A DNA stretch of 41,440 nt from Paracoccaceae bacterium. Its GTDB lineage: Bacteria > Pseudomonadota > Alphaproteobacteria > Rhodobacterales > Rhodobacteraceae. Positions 1-8,973 of the stretch are shown here, one piece after another. The notes beneath the pieces are model-generated. The model was given only the letters and a program-made list of their open reading frames with translations. It was not told the DNA's origin and did no database searches. Each line of letters begins with the position of its first letter. Positions within the stretch are counted from its first letter, which is position 1. Made by a program: the position numbers and the translations under genes. The stretch is from positions 1 through 41,440 of the forward strand of contig JAOTXT010000036.1 in assembly GCA_029862205.1 (NCBI GenBank). Reading direction: 5' to 3'.

Positions 1-640
1 GCAGCTTCCCGAGGCCGCCATAAAGGCACGAAAACTCGCGCGGGCGATCGGCGCGGGGTCCGACGACTTCTACCGCAGCATGGTATCAACCTGGCAGAAC
101 CCATGCGACGCCGTGACCAGCGGGACCGAGAACTGGGCGGAAGCCTGGGACGAAGCCGAGGAATTGTGCCCCAATCCGGTCGAGCGGATGATGTATCTCG
201 ACGCGCTGACCTACATGGCCGACGACGTGCTGGCCAAGGTCGACCGGGCTTCGATGGCGGTCTCGCTCGAGGTCCGGGTGCCCCTCCTCGACCACCGGAT
301 CGCGGCCTTCGCCTGGTCGCTGCCGCTCGCCCGGAAGATCGCTGGCGGCCAGGGCAAGCGCCTGCTGCGCCGGGTCTTGGAGCGCCATGTGCCGCTGAAC
401 CTGACCGAACGGCCGAAACAGGGTTTCGCCGTGCCTGTCGGCGACTGGCTGCGCGGGCCTCTGTCAGACTGGGCGGCGGAACTGCTGTCCAAAAACGCGA
501 TCGAGGATACCGGTCTACTGTGCCCCGAAGCTGTCCTGCCGCGCTGGGACGCCCACCGGGCGGGGCGCGCCGAACATGGCGTCGAGCTTTGGACCGTGCT
601 CTGCCTTCAGGCCTTCATGCGGGCCGAAGCCGCGCCTTGA
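1..640 (+). CDS. asnB: Asparagine synthase (glutamine-hydrolysing), C-terminal fragment
   Basis: The reading frame is open from the first bases, so this is the 3' part of a longer gene cut by the window edge. The visible ~212 residues match the end of the ATP-dependent synthetase domain of AsnB-type enzymes: the segment [19 protein letters not shown] followed by [13 protein letters not shown] is the family hallmark that helps form the aspartate/ATP site, and [18 protein letters not shown] is the usual downstream motif. Enzymes of this class transfer glutamine-derived ammonia to aspartate in the cytoplasm, and copies near polysaccharide genes often amidate sugars or precursors instead. The N-terminal glutaminase half lies outside, so its catalytic Cys cannot be checked. 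The stop codon overlaps the 3' end of the convergent DUF3095 gene by 26 nt. Confidence 0.93.
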   Translation, partial: QLPEAAIKARKLARAIGAGSDDFYRSMVSTWQNPCDAVTSGTENWAEAWDEAEELCPNPVERMMYLDALTYMADDVLAKVDRASMAVSLEVRVPLLDHRIAAFAWSLPLARKIAGGQGKRLLRRVLERHVPLNLTERPKQGFAVPVGDWLRGPLSDWAAELLSKNAIEDTGLLCPEAVLPRWDAHRAGRAEHGVELWTVLCLQAFMRAEAAP

Positions 641-1787
641 ACCCTTCGGCCGCCTTGGCGAAGCCACCGCCCGCCGCGTCGATGAAATGGACATGCTCGC
701 TGGCCTCCATATTGAAGACCAGGCAGGTCATCAGCGCGGTCCGGTCCCGGTGCAGACCATAGACCAGGCGCCCAGCGCGGTATTCCGCGTCGAGCCAGGC
801 CTCGACCGCATCAGCCTGGTCTGGCGTCACATCCAAAACCGTACGTAACATACCGTCAAACTTTCGGAAATCCGTTTGCGCGATCAGCTCGTTCTTATAG
901 CGCGCGCCGTCATATGGGCCGATCTTGATCCGCCGGCGCTCGCACAGCATCTGCAGCGCCGCGGTCACCAACGCCCAGGCATAGTTGCGCCAGAACCCCT
1001 TTCCACCCGCCATGGCGCGCGCCTCCAACTTCAGCCCCCCGGGCGGCCACCGGAACCGCAGCGTCCGGCGCGAGGCAGGCGCGAACCCGGCGATCTCACC
1101 CGCCAGGCTGGCGGCGAGCCCGGCCAGGATATCGCGGAAGGCGTCGCCCGTGACCGGCTCGCGCGGCTGCACCATCAAGGCGATCATCTGTCCGCGCGCG
1201 GCCTCCAGCGGCTCCCACCGGCACGACAGCCCCTCGAGGTCCGGCGCGGCGCTGGCATCGGGGGTCAGGATTGCCGGTTCCCCCGATGGCGCGTCTTTCA
1301 GGATCCGGTCAGCGAGCTCGGCCCCGCCGCCCGCAAACATGGCCAGATTGTTGCCGGGGCTGAGCGCGAATTTGCGCACCCTCAGATCGGCACCCTCGGC
1401 ACGCAGGCGCGCGACGGGAATCGCCGCGGCGCGTAGCCCCAAGCCGAACGCCTGCTCCGAGAAACCTTGCAGCCGCCGCAATGCCTGGGAGGCCGGCGCC
1501 GCCGCTTGGGCAGGCACCACCGTCATCCCGCCGTCGCCCCCGAAGACGAAGGGCAGTTCATGCTCGGGACAGGCGTTCAGCACCGCCGTGATCACCGCGG
1601 CGCCAACCATGTTTACCTGCTTGTAGCGCCCCGCCTCGATCGCCTCGGTCGAGCCGCGGATATCGCCCGTCAGCACCACCCAATCGTCGGGCACCGGCGC
1701 ATAGGCCGAAAAATCGGCCACGCCTGCGAACTCCGAGAAGCTCGGCAAATCGGCATAGAACCAGTCGGTGGACACGCGCTCGCTCAT
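615..1787 (-). CDS. DUF3095 family protein (cyclase-like fold suspected)
   Basis: A 390-residue protein matching the DUF3095 family over its full length. The N-terminus has the family signature FYADLPSF, then [11 protein letters not shown] (Asp42) and [13 protein letters not shown] (Asp85). The pair 'DIxGST' and 'GGDG' resembles the two metal-binding Asp positions of class III nucleotide cyclases and GGDEF enzymes; a nucleotide-cyclising or nucleotide-binding role is my inference, as the family has no assigned reaction that I know of. There is no signal peptide or membrane segment, so it is probably cytoplasmic. The ATG is preceded by a G-rich Shine-Dalgarno-like stretch. It is transcribed away from tRNA-Phe and its 3' end overlaps asnB by 26 nt. 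Confidence 0.9.
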   Translation of the reverse strand: MSERVSTDWFYADLPSFSEFAGVADFSAYAPVPDDWVVLTGDIRGSTEAIEAGRYKQVNMVGAAVITAVLNACPEHELPFVFGGDGGMTVVPAQAAAPASQALRRLQGFSEQAFGLGLRAAAIPVARLRAEGADLRVRKFALSPGNNLAMFAGGGAELADRILKDAPSGEPAILTPDASAAPDLEGLSCRWEPLEAARGQMIALMVQPREPVTGDAFRDILAGLAASLAGEIAGFAPASRRTLRFRWPPGGLKLEARAMAGGKGFWRNYAWALVTAALQMLCERRRIKIGPYDGARYKNELIAQTDFRKFDGMLRTVLDVTPDQADAVEAWLDAEYRAGRLVYGLHRDRTALMTCLVFNMEASEHVHFIDAAGGGFAKAAEGFKARLRPA

Positions 1788-1871
1788 CCCCCGAGGATGC
1801 GCGGCTTGGCGCCCGGGTCAAGCTGGCGCGGCGCCGGCGCTTCGAAGCGTCTGATCCAAGGCTTGATGCAG

Positions 1872-1947
<76 letters not shown>

Positions 1948-2060
1948 ACTGGGCGTCTCGCGGCGCCTGGGGCCGCGCTGGGTGGCCCCGGTGAGGGAGG
2001 CGTTTTAGGGGAAAGGCCCGGACCTGTCCAGCGGCAATCGCGCCAACGCAGACCGCCGCC

Positions 2061-2546
2061 CTACTGGCCGGTCGCGCCCTTGGCGATGGCGGCGAAGATC
2101 GCGTCCAGTTCCTCTGCGATGGCCGCCAGCTCGGCGCCGCCCTCATCCATATAAGGGGCGAACACCGCGCTTGGGGTCTTGTAGCTGAGCGTCGCGGCGC
2201 CGTCCGGATTTTCGATGACGTAGAACCGGATCGGCGCCTCGATCATCGCCGCCGTCGAGGCGGCGAGCGCCCTGACCGCATAGTCGTTCCGGTAGACGCC
2301 GACGACGCGGTTGCCCGGAATCTCGATGCCGCGCTTTTTCGCCGCCGCCGTCGGGCCCGCCTGGGTCACGACGATCATGCCCTCGGCCTTGACCGCCGAC
2401 TTCAGGCTCGCCAGCAAGTCCTGATAGCCCATCGCTGTGTCATGCACCGCCCAGCCATCGCGCGGGGCGATCGCACCGGCCTGCGCCTGCGCGCTCAGCA
2501 TGGCCACAAACACCAAAGCCGCGATCGGGGTTAGAAAATATTTCAT
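2061..2546 (-). CDS. Periplasmic DUF302 domain protein
   Basis: A 161-residue protein with a clear Sec signal peptide (short basic start, hydrophobic core, cleavage near AQA-GA at about residue 24). The remainder matches the DUF302 fold: YQDLLASLKSAVKAEG for the first helix, a strand with VVTQAGP, and a C-terminal strand-helix with VIENPDGAATLSYKTPS. DUF302 proteins are small periplasmic or membrane-associated proteins often linked to sulfur or redox genes; their reaction is not established. A strong GGAAGGGAGG ribosome site precedes the ATG. It starts 18 nt after the YeeE/YedE transporter gene, so the two are almost certainly co-transcribed and may act together in uptake or handling of reduced sulfur. 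Confidence 0.9.
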   Translation of the reverse strand: MKYFLTPIAALVFVAMLSAQAQAGAIAPRDGWAVHDTAMGYQDLLASLKSAVKAEGMIVVTQAGPTAAAKKRGIEIPGNRVVGVYRNDYAVRALAASTAAMIEAPIRFYVIENPDGAATLSYKTPSAVFAPYMDEGGAELAAIAEELDAIFAAIAKGATGQ

Positions 2547-2564
2547 CGATGCCTCCCTTCCATC

Positions 2565-3767
2565 TTAGATCGCCGCCTGCCGGGGCGGCAGCGGCGGGTC
2601 CATTTCCAACAAACCGCGCAAACGGGTGCCGATCAGACTGCCTGCGAAACCCCAGACCAGCCACCACCAGCCGTGGAGCGAACCCGACACGATCCCGCCG
2701 AGGAACGCGCCGATATTGCAGCCCCCGGCCAGCCGCGCGCCATAGCCCATCAATAGCCCGCCGATCGCCGCCGTCAGCACGTCGCGGGCCGAGAGCCGCC
2801 AGAGCGGCGAGAACCGGCCGGCAAGGCTCGCCGCCGCCATGGCGCCGAAGACGATGCCAAAATTCATCACCGAGGTGCGGTTGGCAAAGACGCTGGCCTC
2901 GAGCTGGCCCTTGCGCCAGCCCTGCCAATAGGTCCAATCGGCGACCGGAATGCCGGCCGCGTCGAAAATCTTGGCCCCCCAAAGCGCGAATCCGGCAGTC
3001 ACCCCCCAGGGCCGCTGGAAAAGCAGGAACGACCCGATGCCGACGATCGCCAGGGCCACGGCGCCGGCAGCCAGCGACCAATTGCCGTGGATCAGCGAGT
3101 TGGTCACGCGGGGAGGCTCGAGCGCCCCATGGGCGCGCCGCTCGATCATTGCGGAGAGCATCCCGATCCCCGCCAACAGCCCCAGCAGCACGGCGAGCCC
3201 TCCGAGCACGCCGAATTCGTTGACCAGGGATGTGCCGGGAATATTGGGAATGCCGGTCGTCTTGGGCAGCTGTGCCCAGAAATCCGGGATATGCGCGGTG
3301 GCGATCACCGAGCCAAGAACGAAGAAGATCAGAGTCAGCACCATCCGGGTCGAGCCGCCGCCGACCGTGAAAAGCGTGCCGGACGCGCAGCCGCCGCCCA
3401 ATTGCATCCCCACGCCAAAGGTAAAGGCCCCGATCGCGGTCATCAGCCCCATGGGCAGGATCACCGGGTACATGTTCCAGCCGGTCAGATCCTCAAAGCC
3501 GATCAGCGGATACGTGACCAGGCTGGTCAGTCCCAGCAGGATCATCTGCGCCCGCAGGCCGGCACCGCGGCGCTCGCGCACAAGGCGCCGCCAGGCGGCG
3601 GTGAACCCGAAGGCCGCGTGGTAGAGCGCAAAGCCCGCGAACCCGCCCAGAAACGCGCCCAGGAAATAGACCGGCCCGGAGCCAGCCATGCCATCCCGGG
3701 CCAGAAAGGCCGCGACGGCGACCACGGAAAGGGCCGCCAGCGACAATATCAGAGGGGCGCGTTGCAT
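2565..3767 (-). CDS. YeeE/YedE (TsuA-type) sulfur transport membrane protein
   Basis: A polytopic inner-membrane protein of about 400 residues with two YeeE/YedE repeats. The two family signatures, GVGMQLGGGCASGTLFTVGG and YGARLAGGCNIGAFLGG, each carry the conserved Cys that in thiosulfate transporter TsuA relays the substrate through the membrane. Uptake of thiosulfate or a similar sulfur compound is therefore likely. The frame extends upstream to a GTG at 3839 (424 residues), but the ATG at 3767 has a GGAG ribosome site six bases upstream and starts just before the first membrane helix, so I prefer it. It is followed 18 nt later by the DUF302 gene. Confidence 0.9.
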   Translation of the reverse strand: MQRAPLILSLAALSVVAVAAFLARDGMAGSGPVYFLGAFLGGFAGFALYHAAFGFTAAWRRLVRERRGAGLRAQMILLGLTSLVTYPLIGFEDLTGWNMYPVILPMGLMTAIGAFTFGVGMQLGGGCASGTLFTVGGGSTRMVLTLIFFVLGSVIATAHIPDFWAQLPKTTGIPNIPGTSLVNEFGVLGGLAVLLGLLAGIGMLSAMIERRAHGALEPPRVTNSLIHGNWSLAAGAVALAIVGIGSFLLFQRPWGVTAGFALWGAKIFDAAGIPVADWTYWQGWRKGQLEASVFANRTSVMNFGIVFGAMAAASLAGRFSPLWRLSARDVLTAAIGGLLMGYGARLAGGCNIGAFLGGIVSGSLHGWWWLVWGFAGSLIGTRLRGLLEMDPPLPPRQAAI

Positions 3768-4087
3768 CTGCAACTCCGCAAGCCAGAACCATGTTTTTCT
3801 TACGGGTTTCCCCGCTGGATTACCATTTCGAGCAGTCACAAAGGGGTGAGGAGATGTCGGTTTTGCTGACCTCAGCGCACATCTTGTGGCACCGGACGGT
3901 GGAAATCGCCTTTTCGGCCGTGCATTTGGCGCGCGAGGGTCAAGCGGGGACGTGACAATGGGAGCAATCGACGATAGGCGCGCCGCCTACAACAGAACGG
4001 CCTGCGAGAGACCGGAAACCCGTCGGAACCTGCGCTCGCATGCGTTAAACTGCCCGATCTGCTGAACGGGGCGGTAAGAAGGGATCG
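3768..4087. other. Divergent intergenic region, sulfur transporter / opgC
   Basis: About 320 bases lie between the divergently transcribed YeeE/YedE gene and opgC. I see no tRNA, no convincing small ORF and no strong -35/-10 pair. It must hold promoters for both directions, plus the opgC ribosome site (AAGAAGGGA just before 4088). Confidence 0.5.
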
Positions 4088-5710
4088 ATGAGCACAAGCT
4101 CCGCATCATTGCCCGGCATCCCTCCGGGGACCACGGGAACGCTCGCGGGCCGCCGGCCACGCGACCTGCGGTTGGATTTCTTCCGCGGAATGGCGATGTT
4201 CATCATCCTTCTGGCCCATACGCCCGGGAACACCTGGACGCTTTGGATCCCGGCGCGCTTCGGATTCTCCGATGCGACCGAAATCTTCGTCTTCTGCTCG
4301 GGCATGGCCTCGTCGCTGGCCTTCGGCGCGGTCTTCGCCGAGCGCGGCTGGCTGATGGGCGCGGCGCGGATCGCGTTCCGGGTCTGGCAGGTCTATTGGG
4401 CACATATCGGCGTTCTTCTGGTCACCGCGATCATGCTGTTCGCGATCGACCATTTCGAGGTCGGGCTCGAGGGCAAGCGCTATATCACCGGGCCTTACGT
4501 GGTGCCCTTGTTCACCAAGACCGGCGAGGCACTGATCGGTCTCTTCACGCTGACCTGGGTCCCGGGCCTCTTCGACATCCTGCCGATGTATCTGGTGGTG
4601 CTGGCGATGATCCCGATGATCATGGCACTCCATCGCCTCGCGGGCCGCTGGGCGGTCTTCGCCTTCGTTTTGGCGGTCTGGAGCGCGGCCAATCTGGCGG
4701 GCTATGCCCGGACGCTCGATGCCGAGACCGCGCTCCCGTGGCAGCAGGCGGTCGCCGCGTTCGGCGCCAATTTCACCTGGATGAACCTGCCCAGCAATCC
4801 GTTCGGTGATCACACCTGGTTCTTCAATCCCTTCGGCTGGCAGCTGGTTTTCTTCACCGGCTTCGCTTTTGGCATGAAGTGGTTGCCCGCGCCGCCGGTG
4901 AACCGCTGGCTGATCATCGCGGCGGCGGCATATGTGGTGCTTGTCGTGCCGTTTGCCTGGTTCAAGATCCACAAGGGCATCTATCTGCCCGAGGGCTGGG
5001 CGCTGGCCGCCTGGATCACCGAGACCCGGGCCTGGGCGCAGCCGATCTGGTGGAAATCATGGGTCGGCGGGTTCCGTTATCTGCATTTCATCGCGCTGGC
5101 CTATCTGGCCTGGTGCGCGGTCGGGCCCAAGGGCATCCGGCTGAACGAAGGGTTCCGTGCCTGGAGCGCCGGTCCGAAATGGGTTCTGCTGGCGGCGGGC
5201 GCCTTCCTGATCGTCTCGATCCCCTACACCTATATCGACGAGATCAAATGGCTGAGCCCGGCGCTCGACCGCTGGTTCTTCGAGACCATCCCGCTGATCG
5301 ATGGCGACCGGATCGGGTTGGTGCAGCTGGTGCATCTGGTGCCGCTGATAATCGTGGCCTGGGCGGCGCTCGGAGCCAGGGGCCGCCAGTGGATCGTGCG
5401 CGATTTCTTCCTGATGACAGTGCCGATCATCCGCAAGGTCGGGACCCAATCGCTGGCGGTCTTCATGGTCTCGATCGTGCTGGCGCGCTTCAATGGCTGG
5501 GTGCTGGACGTGATCGGACGCGATGTCTGGACCCGCGCCGCGGTCAACCTGACCGGATTTGGGGTGCTGATCGCCACCGCTTATATCGTCTCGTGGTTCA
5601 AGAGCCATCCCTGGCGCACCCGGCCGGCGGCCCAAACGGCCACCGCCGAAGCACAGGCCAGCGGCGCCGATGGCCGGGGCAACCCGCGCCTGGCGGCGAT
5701 GCGGGCCTGA
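4088..5710 (+). CDS. opgC: OpgC-type membrane acyltransferase (periplasmic glucan succinylation)
   Basis: A 540-residue membrane protein with about ten hydrophobic helices, matching the OpgC family. The opening motif LRLDFFRGMAMFIILLAH followed by GFSDATEIFVFCSG is characteristic. OpgC transfers succinyl groups to osmoregulated periplasmic glucans, as shown in Rhodobacter sphaeroides, using cytoplasmic succinyl-CoA and a periplasmic acceptor. opgH, for the glucan backbone, lies 4.8 kb downstream, whereas opgG and opgD are not in the window. The C-terminal 35 residues are hydrophilic and Ala-rich. A RibD-type reductase follows after 27 nt. The ATG has an AAGGGA ribosome site. A generic acyltransferase-3 enzyme is the alternative, but the OpgC motif is strong. 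Confidence 0.9.
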   Translation: MSTSSASLPGIPPGTTGTLAGRRPRDLRLDFFRGMAMFIILLAHTPGNTWTLWIPARFGFSDATEIFVFCSGMASSLAFGAVFAERGWLMGAARIAFRVWQVYWAHIGVLLVTAIMLFAIDHFEVGLEGKRYITGPYVVPLFTKTGEALIGLFTLTWVPGLFDILPMYLVVLAMIPMIMALHRLAGRWAVFAFVLAVWSAANLAGYARTLDAETALPWQQAVAAFGANFTWMNLPSNPFGDHTWFFNPFGWQLVFFTGFAFGMKWLPAPPVNRWLIIAAAAYVVLVVPFAWFKIHKGIYLPEGWALAAWITETRAWAQPIWWKSWVGGFRYLHFIALAYLAWCAVGPKGIRLNEGFRAWSAGPKWVLLAAGAFLIVSIPYTYIDEIKWLSPALDRWFFETIPLIDGDRIGLVQLVHLVPLIIVAWAALGARGRQWIVRDFFLMTVPIIRKVGTQSLAVFMVSIVLARFNGWVLDVIGRDVWTRAAVNLTGFGVLIATAYIVSWFKSHPWRTRPAAQTATAEAQASGADGRGNPRLAAMRA

Positions 5711-5737
5711 TCGGTTGAGGCAGAGAGGGAGCAGTAC

Positions 5738-6475
5738 GTGTTCGTAGAGGCAAGCCCCAGCGCCGCGAAATCGCGCGCCATGGCCTATGACCCGGAAACC
5801 GCGCTGGCTCGGCTGAGGCGCCACCGGGGCCCGGATTCGATCGTGATCGGTCAGCTGGGTCAATCGCTTGACGGACGCATCGCGACACCGACCGGCGCCT
5901 CGAAATACATCAATGGAATAGAGGCGTTGCGGCACCTGCACCGCATCCGCGCCGAGGTGGACGCGGTCATCGTGGGCGTCGGCACCGCCATCGCCGACGA
6001 CCCTCAGCTGACCACCCGTCATGTGGAGGGTCCGAACCCGACGCGCGTGGTGATCGACCCCAATGGCCGCCTGCCCCGCGATCTGGCCATGCTGAAGGAC
6101 GGCGCAGCCGAGGTGTTGGTCGTGACCTGCCCAGGCACGGAAGTGCCGCAGGGCGCGGTGGCGCTCGAGATCGCATGCAGCCCCTGCGGCAACATCAAGC
6201 CCGAGGCGATCGTCGCCGCTTTGGCCGCGCGTGGCATGACCCGCCTATTGATCGAGGGCGGGGCCGAGACCCTGGCGCGGTTCCTGAACGCGGGCGCCAT
6301 CGACGAGCTGCATCTGATGGTGGCGCCGATCGTGCTGGGCTCGGGCAAGACCGGGTTGAACCTGGCGCCAATTGCCGAGCTCGACGAAGCCATGCGCCCG
6401 CTTGTGCGCACCATGCGATTTACCGATGGCGACATGCTGTGTATGTGTGACATGCAATTATCCGACGCCGCCTGA
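5738..6475 (+). CDS. RibD C-terminal-type reductase (DHFR-like fold), stand-alone
   Basis: A 245-residue protein matching the reductase half of RibD. It has GQSLDGRIAT near residue 48, the strand-helix VDAVIVGVGTAIADDPQLT, and the C-terminal LIEGGAETLARFLNAG plus DELHLMVAPIVLG. The deaminase domain of bifunctional RibD is absent. RibD reductases use NADPH to reduce a ribosylaminopyrimidine in riboflavin synthesis; stand-alone homologues may act on pyrimidine or pterin-like substrates. The start is a GTG with GAGGGAG six bases upstream. It lies between opgC (27 nt) and cytochrome b561 (30 nt) on the same strand. Its closeness to the PTPS-like operon is suggestive of a shared pterin or pyrimidine metabolite, but this is inference. 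Confidence 0.88.
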   Translation: MFVEASPSAAKSRAMAYDPETALARLRRHRGPDSIVIGQLGQSLDGRIATPTGASKYINGIEALRHLHRIRAEVDAVIVGVGTAIADDPQLTTRHVEGPNPTRVVIDPNGRLPRDLAMLKDGAAEVLVVTCPGTEVPQGAVALEIACSPCGNIKPEAIVAALAARGMTRLLIEGGAETLARFLNAGAIDELHLMVAPIVLGSGKTGLNLAPIAELDEAMRPLVRTMRFTDGDMLCMCDMQLSDAA

Positions 6476-6505
6476 CGCGAATTGCGCGGCAAGGGGGAGG
6501 AGAGA

Positions 6506-7057
6506 ATGGCACACGCCCGCTACACCCTGCTGCAACGGCTAATCCATTGGGTTGTCGCGATTATCGTGATCGGTGTGTTGGCGGGCGGCTTGACCCTCGG
6601 CACCTATGGCTTCGACGGCCTGAAGAACGCTTACGGGATCGAGGTCACCAACTTCGTCTACAAATACCACAAGACCTTCGGGGTGATCATTCTGGCGCTG
6701 ATGACGTTCAGGCTGCTGGTGCGGCTGACCCAGGGTAAGCCCGATTACGATCCGCCGATCTCGCGCTTCGAAGCCTCGGCCTCGAAGGCCGTCCATGCCC
6801 TGCTTTACGCAGCACTTCTGGTGCAACCGGTGCTTGGCTGGCTGGCGACTGCCGCCGGCGGTTTCCCGGTCGAATTCTTCAATTCCAAGCTGCCGGGCCT
6901 GATCGGCAAGGACAAGGCGCTCTCTGAGACACTTTACGACATTCACGGCTCGGTCGGCTGGCTGATCATCGCGCTTCTGGTGCTGCATCTGGGGGGCGCG
7001 ATGAGACATTGGCTGATCAACCGCGACACGGTGATGACGCGGATGAGCTTGTTCTGA
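6506..7057 (+). CDS. Cytochrome b561 family membrane cytochrome
   Basis: A 183-residue four-helix membrane protein of the prokaryotic cytochrome b561 (CybB) family. His14, His55, His147 and His161 sit in the expected helices and are likely ligands of two b-hemes; RYTLLQRLIHW and YKYHKTFGVIILALMTFRLLVR are the family motifs. It probably moves electrons between the quinone pool and a periplasmic or membrane acceptor (superoxide in E. coli CybB). The ATG at 6506 is chosen over an upstream start at 6482 because a long GGGGGAGGAGAG ribosome site lies directly before it. It follows the RibD-type gene by 30 nt, so opgC, the reductase and b561 may form one transcript, ending at the hairpins at 7093-7154. 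Confidence 0.92.
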   Translation: MAHARYTLLQRLIHWVVAIIVIGVLAGGLTLGTYGFDGLKNAYGIEVTNFVYKYHKTFGVIILALMTFRLLVRLTQGKPDYDPPISRFEASASKAVHALLYAALLVQPVLGWLATAAGGFPVEFFNSKLPGLIGKDKALSETLYDIHGSVGWLIIALLVLHLGGAMRHWLINRDTVMTRMSLF

Positions 7058-7092
7058 GAGCGTGCGCCGAGAGCATCCCCTTCATCGCTCAT

Positions 7093-7154
7093 GGTGCATC
7101 AAGATGCACCCTACGGTGCCGCACCCGGCGCCGTAGGGTGGAATTCGTTCCGCC
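7093..7154. terminator. Three chained hairpins (terminator / REP-like) between convergent genes
   Basis: Three palindromes overlap in series. First, GGTGCATC / GATGCACC at 7093-7110 has a 2-nt loop. Second, a 15-bp stem (7107-7121 with 7126-7140, one G-T wobble) closes a 4-nt loop. Third, GGTGGAA / TTCCGCC at 7137-7154 has a TTCG loop. Adjacent hairpins share arm bases, so neighbours exclude each other. The position between converging b561 and methyltransferase genes fits a two-way terminator; the lack of a T-run and the palindromic design also fit a repetitive extragenic element. Confidence 0.75.
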
Positions 7155-7156
7155 AT

Positions 7157-7930
7157 CTACCGCGGCGGCACCGCCAGCAGATCCCGGTGACCGATGGTGA
7201 CCGCCGAGGCGTCGCGCCGGGCGGCCATCCAACCGTCGATCTCGGGTCCGACGATCGCGGCGGTCGCCGCCCCGCCGCCCTCGGCCAGCGCCGATATCAG
7301 GGCGGCGTCGCGGGGTTGCTGCAAGTCCCAATCGCTTTGCGCTTCAAAGACCCCGAAGCCGTGCTCTTTCAGCAATCCAGCCAGCGCTGAGTGCGCCTCC
7401 GGTCCAAGCGCCGGGCCCAGCCCCTTGTCCCTCCGCTGATCCGCATGAAAGGCATCCAGCACCGCCGCGTCCAAGTGGTGCGGCGGCAACCAGGTCTCGC
7501 GGCCGTCATAGGTCAGGACCGTATAGAAGATCGCCCGGTCCTCGGCGAGACGGGTCACGAAGGCCGATAGCCAATCGGCGCCGCAAAGATCGAAGAAGGC
7601 CGACGCGGTGACCAGATTGGGCGCCGGGTCGAAAAGCGTGGCCAGATCGGCCGCCAAGTCCACCCGCCGCGTCTCGAAGGTGACCCCGGCCGGCGCTTCT
7701 GCGCGCGCGAGCAGGCTGGCGTCGTTGTCGGCCAGCACCCAATGCTGCGACGCTTCGATCAGCGGCGCGGTCGCGCGCATGTTGGCGCCGGTCCCCGAGC
7801 CGATATCGAGCACCCGCAGCCGGTCCCGGCCCGAGAAGATTTCTGACAGCCGTTTGGCCAGCCCTGGATCGCGGGCGCGCCGGTCGGCCCCGGCCCGTAG
7901 CGCCAGCCAATCTGCCGAGAAGCCGGTCAT
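7157..7930 (-). CDS. Class I SAM-dependent methyltransferase
   Basis: A 257-residue protein with a Rossmann methyltransferase fold: motif I VLDIGSGTGAN (SAM glycine loop), an acidic LADND after strand 2, and a post-core region without recognised substrate motifs. The specific substrate cannot be read from the sequence. It is the last gene of a four-gene minus-strand operon; its ATG overlaps the stop of the glycosyltransferase by four bases (ATGA), indicating translational coupling. Upstream frame extension to 8011 lies inside the glycosyltransferase and is Arg/Gly-rich shadow sequence, so the start is taken at 7930. A role in methylating the product of the PTPS/glycosyltransferase pathway is inferred from context. 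Confidence 0.88.
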   Translation of the reverse strand: MTGFSADWLALRAGADRRARDPGLAKRLSEIFSGRDRLRVLDIGSGTGANMRATAPLIEASQHWVLADNDASLLARAEAPAGVTFETRRVDLAADLATLFDPAPNLVTASAFFDLCGADWLSAFVTRLAEDRAIFYTVLTYDGRETWLPPHHLDAAVLDAFHADQRRDKGLGPALGPEAHSALAGLLKEHGFGVFEAQSDWDLQQPRDAALISALAEGGGAATAAIVGPEIDGWMAARRDASAVTIGHRDLLAVPPR

Positions 7931-8973
7931 GCGCTCACCCCGTTCAGGACGCCCGCGACGATCGCCACGGTCTCGGGCCAGCGGGTGAAATGCGCGGCTG
8001 CCGCGCGGCATCGCTGCGCGAGCGCATGGCGGGCATCCGCATCGGCAATCGCCCGGCGCAGCGCCGCGCGCAGCCCGGCCCCGTCCCCCTGCCCCATCAG
8101 CAACGCCGCGCCCCGGGTCGCCTCGGCCACCGCGCCGCTCTCGCAGCCGATGACCGGCAGGCCATGGGCCATGGCTTCGGTGTAGGCCATGCCGAACCCC
8201 TCGTAACGCGAGGCGAGCGCAAAGAGATCGGCCCGGTCATAGGCGGCATCCAATTCGGCGGCGTCCAAGGCACCCGCCAGGGTCACGCGGCCCGCCAGGC
8301 CGGCGGCCTCGATCGCCGCCAAAAGCGCGTCCGCATGGACCCGGTCCCGGTCCGCCGGGCCGACGATCGTCAGGTGCCAATCGAGATCGGTCAGCTCCGC
8401 CAAAGCGGCGATCAGCCGGTCATGCCCCTTGCGCGGGGTCAGCGACCCGACCGAGAGGATCGCGACGCCCGGCCCGCCGGACCCCTTGGCCTGGGGCGCG
8501 GGATCGGTGCCCGGGGGCGCGACGGTCAGGCGATCGACCGGCACATCGTATTGGTCGCGCAGGATCGCGGCTGTCGCCTGGCTGGTGGCGATCACCGCGC
8601 TTGCAACCGCCAGCGCCGCGCACTCGCTTGCCCGGTACCGCCTAGCTGCGTCCGGATCGATTCCGGTCTCGAGCGCCAGTGGATGATGGCAGAGCGCAAC
8701 CACGGGTCCGGGCGCGCGGCGCAGCATCTCCGGCGGCAACACTCCCAGCGCCAAACCGTCGATCAGGATCGGCGCGTCCTTCGCCGCGCCGCCGAGCAAG
8801 CGCACCGTCCCGTCAATTCCCGCCTCGCCCGGCTCGGGAACCCCATCGGGCAGCTGCAGATGCGCGAGATCGAGCCCCACCCCCGGCGCCTCCACCAGAA
8901 GCCTGCGCGCATATCCGTATCCGCCGGTCGGCGTCTCGATATTGCCCGGGACCGCGAAAGTGGCGCGTGTCAC
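7927..8973 (-). CDS. Glycosyltransferase family 4
   Basis: A 348-residue GT-B-fold glycosyltransferase. The C-terminal half has the GT4 donor-site signature: ILSVGSLTPRKGHDRLIAAL, then LFALASRYEGFGMAYTEA containing the E-x7-E motif, and GLPVIGCESGAVAE. It transfers a sugar from a nucleotide donor to an unknown acceptor in the cytoplasm. The N-terminal half contains TPTGGYGYARRL, the GG loop expected of GT4 enzymes. It overlaps the PTPS-like gene upstream and the methyltransferase downstream by four bases each, so translation is coupled. The operon context suggests the acceptor is a small molecule rather than lipopolysaccharide; homologues acting on pterins are known in cyanobacteria, but no direct evidence of that is visible here. 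Confidence 0.9.
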   Translation of the reverse strand: MTRATFAVPGNIETPTGGYGYARRLLVEAPGVGLDLAHLQLPDGVPEPGEAGIDGTVRLLGGAAKDAPILIDGLALGVLPPEMLRRAPGPVVALCHHPLALETGIDPDAARRYRASECAALAVASAVIATSQATAAILRDQYDVPVDRLTVAPPGTDPAPQAKGSGGPGVAILSVGSLTPRKGHDRLIAALAELTDLDWHLTIVGPADRDRVHADALLAAIEAAGLAGRVTLAGALDAAELDAAYDRADLFALASRYEGFGMAYTEAMAHGLPVIGCESGAVAEATRGAALLMGQGDGAGLRAALRRAIADADARHALAQRCRAAAAHFTRWPETVAIVAGVLNGVSA

